Positions 5,569 through 9,287 of a DNA stretch of 9,287 bases are shown in pieces; position 1 is the stretch's first letter, and each line of letters opens with the position of its first letter. Source of the DNA: Hyphomicrobiales bacterium (lineage in GTDB: Bacteria; Pseudomonadota; Alphaproteobacteria; Rhizobiales; Devosiaceae); assembly GCA_027082895.1 (NCBI GenBank), contig JALWTJ010000032.1, positions 1-9,287 on the forward strand. Reading direction: 5' to 3'. The notes under the pieces are model-generated. The model was given only the letters and a program-made list of their open reading frames with translations. It was not told the origin of the DNA and ran no database searches. Position numbers and translations under genes: made by a program.

Positions 5569-7329
5569 CTAGACCAGGGACCTGCCCTTCTCGTCAATGA
5601 TGTTGCCGATATCTGCCGTGTCCGGCAGGATCATTTCATTGTGGGCCTTGCCCGACGGAATCATGGGCAGGCAGTTTTCCTGCTTGACCACCCGGCAATC
5701 AAACAGCACCGGCCCGTCATGATCCAGCATTTCCTTGATGGCCGCATCCAGCTCGTCCGGGTGCTCGACCCGGATTCCCTTGCCCCCGAATGCTTCGGCC
5801 AGCTTGACGAAATCGGGCAGGCTCTCCGAATAGGACTGGGAATAGCGGCTGCCATGCAGCAGTTCCTGCCACTGGCGCACCATGCCCATATATTCATTGT
5901 TCAGGATGAAGATCTTGATCGGCAGGCGAAACTGGACCGCCGTTGAAAATTCCTGCATCGTCATCTGGACGCTGGCTTCCCCGGCAATGTCGATCACCAG
6001 CGCATCCCGGTGCGCCACCTGCACGCCAACGGCAGCCGGCAGGCCATAGCCCATGGTCCCCAGCCCCCCCGATGTCATCAGCCGGTTCGGCTTGTCAAAG
6101 GGGAAATACTGGGCTGCCCACATCTGGTGCTGCCCCACCTCGGTGGTGATATAAACATCTTTTTCCTTCACCGCCGCCGCCAGCCGCTCAATGGCATATT
6201 GCGGCTTGATGACATCGGAACTGTTTTCATAACCCAGACAGTTGACGCTGCGCCATTTCTCGATCTGCGCCATCCAGGGCGCCAGCTCCCCGGCACGGGA
6301 CTCGTTGGTGCGGGTGCGCCAGATGCGCACCATTTCTTCAAGCACATTCGCGCAATCCCCGATGATGGGCAGGTCCACCACCACGTTCTTGTTGATGGAA
6401 GACGGGTCGATATCCACATGGATCTTGGTCGAATTGGGCGAAAACGCATCCAGGCGGCCCGTGATCCGGTCATCAAACCGCGCCCCGATATTGATCATCA
6501 GATCGCAATCATGCATGGCCAGATTGGCCTCGTAGGTACCATGCATTCCCAGCATGCCCAGCCACTTGTCACTGGAAGCGGGAAATGCCCCCAGCCCCAT
6601 CAGGGTGGACGTAACGGGAAAACCGGTCAACTCCACCAGTTCGCGCAACAGTTCGGATGCCCTGGGCCCCGCATTTATCACCCCGCCGCCGGTATAGCAA
6701 ACTGGGCGTTTTGCCTGCAGCATCAGATCGACCGCCTGCTCGATTTCCACCAGATCCGGCTTGGCCTGCGGCTTGTAGCTGGCGTGACTCTGATGGGCAA
6801 CGGGCCCCGCGTAATCCCCCAGCGCAAACTGGACATCCTTGGGAATGTCGATCACCACCGGACCGGGCCGGCCGGTCGAAGCGATATGGAACGCCTCGTG
6901 GATGATCCGGGGCAGATCGGCGACATCCTTGACCAGATAATTATGCTTGGTGCAGTTGCGGGTAATGCCCACCGTATCGCACTCCTGAAAGGCGTCCGAT
7001 CCGATCAGGGGGGTAGGCACCTGCCCGGTCAGGCATACCAGCGGAATAGAATCCAGCAGCGCATCGGTCAGCCCGGTCACCGCATTGGTAGCCCCCGGCC
7101 CCGACGTCACCAGCACCACCCCGACCTTGCCCGTGGAGCGGGCATAGCCTTCGGCCATGTGGGTAGCGCCCTGCTCGTGCCGCACCAGAATATGTTCGAT
7201 CTCGTCCTGCTGAAACAGGGAATCATAGATGGGCAGCACCGCACCGCCGGGATATCCGAACACATGAGCCACGCCCTGATCCTTGAGCGCCTGCACCACC
7301 ATTTCAGCCCCGGTCATCTTCTCGGCCAT
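5569..7329 (-). CDS. ilvB: Acetolactate synthase large (catalytic) subunit
   Basis: ThDP- and FAD-dependent enzyme that joins two pyruvates to 2-acetolactate (valine/leucine branch), or pyruvate and 2-oxobutyrate to 2-aceto-2-hydroxybutyrate (isoleucine branch). The 586 aa match the family length. Three ThDP-enzyme domains are visible: N-terminal pyrimidine-binding (about 5-170, with the activating Glu in RHEQGATHMAEGYAR), central (about 195-330, GGGVINAG, GMHGTYEAN, GARFDDRITG), and C-terminal pyrophosphate-binding (about 390-540, ending in LNNEYMGMVRQWQELLHG). The metal-binding motif reads GEAS where GDGS or GDAS is usual, so the canonical Asp is Glu. I chose ATG 7329, which has AAAGGAG 8 bases upstream; an upstream TTG at 7380 would add 17 unconserved residues lying partly at the attenuator. 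Expression is probably set by the leader at 7386-7492. First gene of ilvB-ilvH-pdxJ-permease. Confidence 0.96.
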   Translation of the reverse strand: MAEKMTGAEMVVQALKDQGVAHVFGYPGGAVLPIYDSLFQQDEIEHILVRHEQGATHMAEGYARSTGKVGVVLVTSGPGATNAVTGLTDALLDSIPLVCLTGQVPTPLIGSDAFQECDTVGITRNCTKHNYLVKDVADLPRIIHEAFHIASTGRPGPVVIDIPKDVQFALGDYAGPVAHQSHASYKPQAKPDLVEIEQAVDLMLQAKRPVCYTGGGVINAGPRASELLRELVELTGFPVTSTLMGLGAFPASSDKWLGMLGMHGTYEANLAMHDCDLMINIGARFDDRITGRLDAFSPNSTKIHVDIDPSSINKNVVVDLPIIGDCANVLEEMVRIWRTRTNESRAGELAPWMAQIEKWRSVNCLGYENSSDVIKPQYAIERLAAAVKEKDVYITTEVGQHQMWAAQYFPFDKPNRLMTSGGLGTMGYGLPAAVGVQVAHRDALVIDIAGEASVQMTMQEFSTAVQFRLPIKIFILNNEYMGMVRQWQELLHGSRYSQSYSESLPDFVKLAEAFGGKGIRVEHPDELDAAIKEMLDHDGPVLFDCRVVKQENCLPMIPSGKAHNEMILPDTADIGNIIDEKGRSLV

Positions 7330-7337
7330 AGATTTCA

Positions 7338-7344
7338 CTCCTTT
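7338..7344 (-). promoter_or_regulatory. Strong ilvB ribosome-binding site
   Basis: AAAGGAG ends 8 bases before ATG 7329 and decides between that start and the earlier TTG at 7380. It lies downstream of the attenuator terminator, so it is present only in read-through transcripts. Confidence 0.8.
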
Positions 7345-7385
7345 GCACCGGTTTCTGAGGGCAATCGGTTCAAAATTCAAGCAAT

Positions 7386-7409
7386 AAAAAAGGCCCCTTA
7401 CCGGAGCCT
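7386..7409 (-). terminator. Intrinsic terminator of the ilvB attenuator
   Basis: In transcript order AGGCTCC (7409-7403), loop GGTAA, GGGGCCT (7397-7391) form a 7-bp stem with one G-U pair, run straight into by a T-run (7391-7386). It stands after the leader peptide and 56 bases before the ilvB start, with no gene ending between, so its role is premature termination of the ilv operon transcript rather than ending an upstream gene. Confidence 0.85.
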
Positions 7410-7415
7410 CTGGAC

Positions 7416-7463
7416 GCGCATTGCCAACCGCGGGGTTTCACTCAACCCGCAGCACCAATGCGC
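7416..7463 (-). promoter_or_regulatory. Leader hairpin (1:2) of the ilvB attenuator
   Basis: GCGCATTG (7463-7456) pairs perfectly with CAATGCGC (7423-7416); inside, GCGGGTT (7450-7444) pairs with AACCCCGC (7437-7430) allowing one bulged C. The 5' arm begins within a few codons after the Ile-Leu-Val-Val run, so a ribosome stalled there would cover it and free the 3' arm. I could not settle the antiterminator; candidate contacts are TTGG with CCAG, and CCCC with the GGGG of the terminator. Confidence 0.65.
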
Positions 7464-7492
7464 CTCCCCACCACAAGAATGTCAAAACCCAT
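7442..7492 (-). CDS. ilv operon leader peptide (MGFDILVVGRRIGAAG)
   Basis: A 16-codon ORF from ATG 7492 to TGA 7444-7442. Codons 5-8 are Ile, Leu, Val, Val and codon 12 is Ile: all three end-products of the pathway controlled downstream, in a row. The start is about 25 bases past the predicted transcription start. A weak GGGG stands 7 bases upstream, so initiation is modest. The run lies immediately before the 5' arm of a long hairpin and about 60 bases before an intrinsic terminator, the classical order for ribosome-mediated attenuation. When charged branched-chain tRNAs are scarce the ribosome should stall and allow read-through into ilvB. It is too short for ordinary gene finding. Confidence 0.8.
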   Translation of the reverse strand: MGFDILVVGRRIGAAG

Positions 7493-7524
7493 CTGAAAAC
7501 CCCAGACTTCAAATTGCGTCCAAA

Positions 7525-7553
7525 GTGATAGGATGGTTTTTTTTATCCGTCAA
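7525..7553 (-). promoter_or_regulatory. Sigma70-type promoter of the ilv operon
   Basis: TTGACG (7553-7548, 5 of 6 to consensus) and TATCAC (7530-7525, 4 of 6) are separated by exactly 17 bases, and the spacer contains an eight-A tract. Predicted transcription start is near 7518, about 25 bases before the leader peptide. It is the best promoter match I found in the window. Confidence 0.7.
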
Positions 7554-7585
7554 GTCGCCCCGGGATGCACCCCTTCCGGCACCGG

Positions 7586-7608
7586 AAGAAAGGCCCGCCT
7601 GGCGGCTC
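7586..7608 (-). terminator. Weak terminator after the EAL gene
   Basis: GCCGCC...GGCGGGC folds into a short GC-rich hairpin with a bulge, followed by TTTCTT (7591-7586), 34 bases past the EAL stop. The stem is imperfect and the U-run is broken by a C. It would separate the EAL transcript from the ilv promoter. Confidence 0.4.
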
Positions 7609-7641
7609 ACGCGCGCCGGAAAAGGAAACACGCCCGCGCGC

Positions 7642-9270
7642 TTACGCCGCCACTGTTTCACTCTCCCCGGCCCCGTCGGCCTCCGGCCGTGCGGACCTGT
7701 CCGCGTTCCGGTTCTGTGCAAGAACGCCAAGAAACTCCCCGACGGGCACCGGACGCGATATCAGGTACCCCTGCCCCTCATCCACATCACAGCGCACCAG
7801 ATGGGCAAGCTGTTCCTCGGTTTCGATCCCCTCGGCAACGGTGCGCATGCCCAGTTCCCGCGCCAGCCGCACCAGCATCTGTACGATGGTGGTAGCCGAT
7901 GCATCCACCCCCACCCGATCAACAAAAATCTTGTCGATCTTTATGATGTCGGCACCCAGAAGATGCACGTTGGACAGCCCGTTATGCCCCACCCCGGTAT
8001 CATCCAGCGCCACCCGGAAACCCAGTTCGCGCAGCCGGGCAATGGCACTTCGCGCCTTTTCCTGATCGGCAAATTCCTGCCGCTCGGTAATTTCGATGAC
8101 AATCTGGCGCCGCGCCACCCCCACTTCCTGCACGATCTGCACCAGATCCTTTTCGAACCGGTCAGACAGCAGATCGCTGGGCACCACGTTGAAGGCCACC
8201 TTGAAATCCTTGTCCGCCTTCATCTGCTCCCTGAGTTGCTCCAGTGCCGCGCGAATGATCATGCGCGTCATGGGCACGATCAAACCGTTATCCTCGGCAA
8301 ACGGAATGAACTTGTGGGGCGGAACGATGGTGCCATCCGCCTGCACCCAGCGTGCCAGCACTTCGCAACCGATGATACGGCGCCCCTCAACGGAAAATGT
8401 CGGCTGCATGAAGGGCACGAATTCGCGACGGCGCAGGGCATCCTTCATCCGCCGGTAGAGCGAACGCGGCTGGGCCAGCTTGACCAGTGCCATCCAGCCC
8501 AGCAGCAGCCCCAGCACCAGCGAAAAATCGTCAACGAACCGCTGCGCATCCCGGTTCCAGGTGCGAAGGATGTCCGCATCCAGCGTGAACACCACCTCCA
8601 GCGGATAACGGTCGGACACGGCACGGAACTCCTTGAAGCTTGCCACATCCTGATCGTTGACACCATCCGGAATCTGGCTGGCCACCTCCACTTCTCCACC
8701 CATGACAAGGTCGGCCCGGGCATGGTTGCGCACCGCCTCGGGGAAAATGCCGAACAGCAGGGAATCAAGGTTCAGCACCGCCAGAAAGGTCGTTTCCGCG
8801 TCAATATGGCGCGCCACGCCCAGAATGCCGGAATTGTTGCGGGTAATGTCGTGAAAAAAGATGTTTTCATCCCGTGCCGCATACATTTCGGAGAAATCGA
8901 AGTTTGCCACTCCAAGCTGACGGCTGATCTGCCCACCGGCACACAACAGGCCATGGGAGGCATCCAGAACCTGAATGTCCTTGATCGAACCACGCAGGAA
9001 ACTGATCCGGCGGATTTCCTCCAGCGCCTTGGCGTCACAACTGACCAGTCCCGACAATTGCAGGCTCGCCAGCGTGTCCACCGCATAGTCCACCGCCGCT
9101 TCGGCCCGGTGCAATGTCCGCAGGTTCAACTCGGTAATCTGGCGCACATTGTTGTTCCACACCATGCTGGAATAGACCAGGCGTGCCACGGACGTCACCG
9201 CAAGCGTAATCGCTGCGAGCAACACCAACCGCGACCAGGTCGACTTGAACAGTTTACGCATATCGAACAT
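7642..9270 (-). CDS. Membrane c-di-GMP phosphodiesterase, CSS-type sensor plus EAL domain
   Basis: Predicted to hydrolyse cyclic di-GMP to pGpG at the inner membrane. The 542 aa comprise TM1 (about 13-35), a periplasmic region (about 36-246), TM2 (about 248-266) and a cytoplasmic EAL domain (about 275-520) with a hydrophilic tail. Cys78 (SCD) and Cys110 (LLCAG) match the pair typical of CSS-motif sensors, where a periplasmic disulfide restrains the enzyme. The EAL active site looks complete: Glu303 in EVLARW, Asn361, Glu393 in IEITER, Asp423-Asp424, Lys444, Glu480 in AEGIET and Gln500. There is no GGDEF domain. I chose ATG 9270, with AAGG 8 bases upstream; an in-frame GTG at 9279 overlaps that site. 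It precedes the ilv promoter region but is probably a separate transcript. The window ends 17 bases upstream, so its own promoter is not visible. Confidence 0.92.
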   Translation of the reverse strand: MFDMRKLFKSTWSRLVLLAAITLAVTSVARLVYSSMVWNNNVRQITELNLRTLHRAEAAVDYAVDTLASLQLSGLVSCDAKALEEIRRISFLRGSIKDIQVLDASHGLLCAGGQISRQLGVANFDFSEMYAARDENIFFHDITRNNSGILGVARHIDAETTFLAVLNLDSLLFGIFPEAVRNHARADLVMGGEVEVASQIPDGVNDQDVASFKEFRAVSDRYPLEVVFTLDADILRTWNRDAQRFVDDFSLVLGLLLGWMALVKLAQPRSLYRRMKDALRRREFVPFMQPTFSVEGRRIIGCEVLARWVQADGTIVPPHKFIPFAEDNGLIVPMTRMIIRAALEQLREQMKADKDFKVAFNVVPSDLLSDRFEKDLVQIVQEVGVARRQIVIEITERQEFADQEKARSAIARLRELGFRVALDDTGVGHNGLSNVHLLGADIIKIDKIFVDRVGVDASATTIVQMLVRLARELGMRTVAEGIETEEQLAHLVRCDVDEGQGYLISRPVPVGEFLGVLAQNRNADRSARPEADGAGESETVAA

Positions 9271-9287
9271 GCCGGACACCTTGGAAT

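Noticed and set aside
7574..7587. 14-base palindrome TTCCGGCACCGGAA as a terminator
   Set aside because: No U-run follows it on the minus strand and none follows on the + strand; it may be chance or a minor part of the intergenic region.
7565..8065. + strand ORFs over the EAL gene end
   Set aside because: They overlap the conserved EAL domain in antisense and are Ser/Arg/Pro-rich shadows.

Overview
The window reads as a chromosomal segment of an alphaproteobacterium, moderately GC-rich and with many C-runs on the + strand. The suggestion rests on the style of the acetolactate synthase subunits, a periplasmic-sensor EAL protein of CSS type, and dense co-directional packing. I cannot name a genus. 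Every gene I accept lies on the minus strand, so the biological reading order runs from right (9287) to left (1).

Right end (9270-7642): a membrane-anchored c-di-GMP phosphodiesterase with two periplasmic cysteines and a complete EAL active site. After it comes a 312-base gene-free stretch (7330-7641) holding a weak terminator, a good sigma70-type promoter, a 16-residue leader peptide containing Ile-Leu-Val-Val, a long hairpin and an intrinsic terminator. This is a textbook layout for ribosome-mediated attenuation of branched-chain amino acid synthesis.

Centre (7329-3035): the leader controls a tight cluster, ilvB (acetolactate synthase large subunit), ilvH (regulatory subunit), pdxJ (pyridoxine 5'-phosphate synthase) and an APC-type permease. 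Gaps are 17 and 10 bases, and the last pair overlap in a TGATG junction, so a single operon is likely. An 11-C homopolymer lies one base past the permease stop.

Left (2832-929): a small exported protein ending in three YPDPDW repeats, then a 251-base spacer with a large inverted repeat, a possible Trp-containing leader ORF and two competing hairpins at the ribosome-binding site, then a tryptophanase. The tryptophanase has the length and backbone of a tyrosine phenol-lyase but the substrate-pocket residues of a tryptophan indole-lyase.

Left edge (832-1): a DUF4396 membrane protein that runs off the window, with a C-terminal tail of 15-bp tandem repeats placing histidine about every five residues.

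A PLP theme may link PdxJ, which makes the vitamer, with BCAA synthesis (whose transaminase uses PLP) and the PLP-dependent tryptophanase. This is inference from neighbourhood. I found no mobile element, CRISPR array, tRNA or rRNA.
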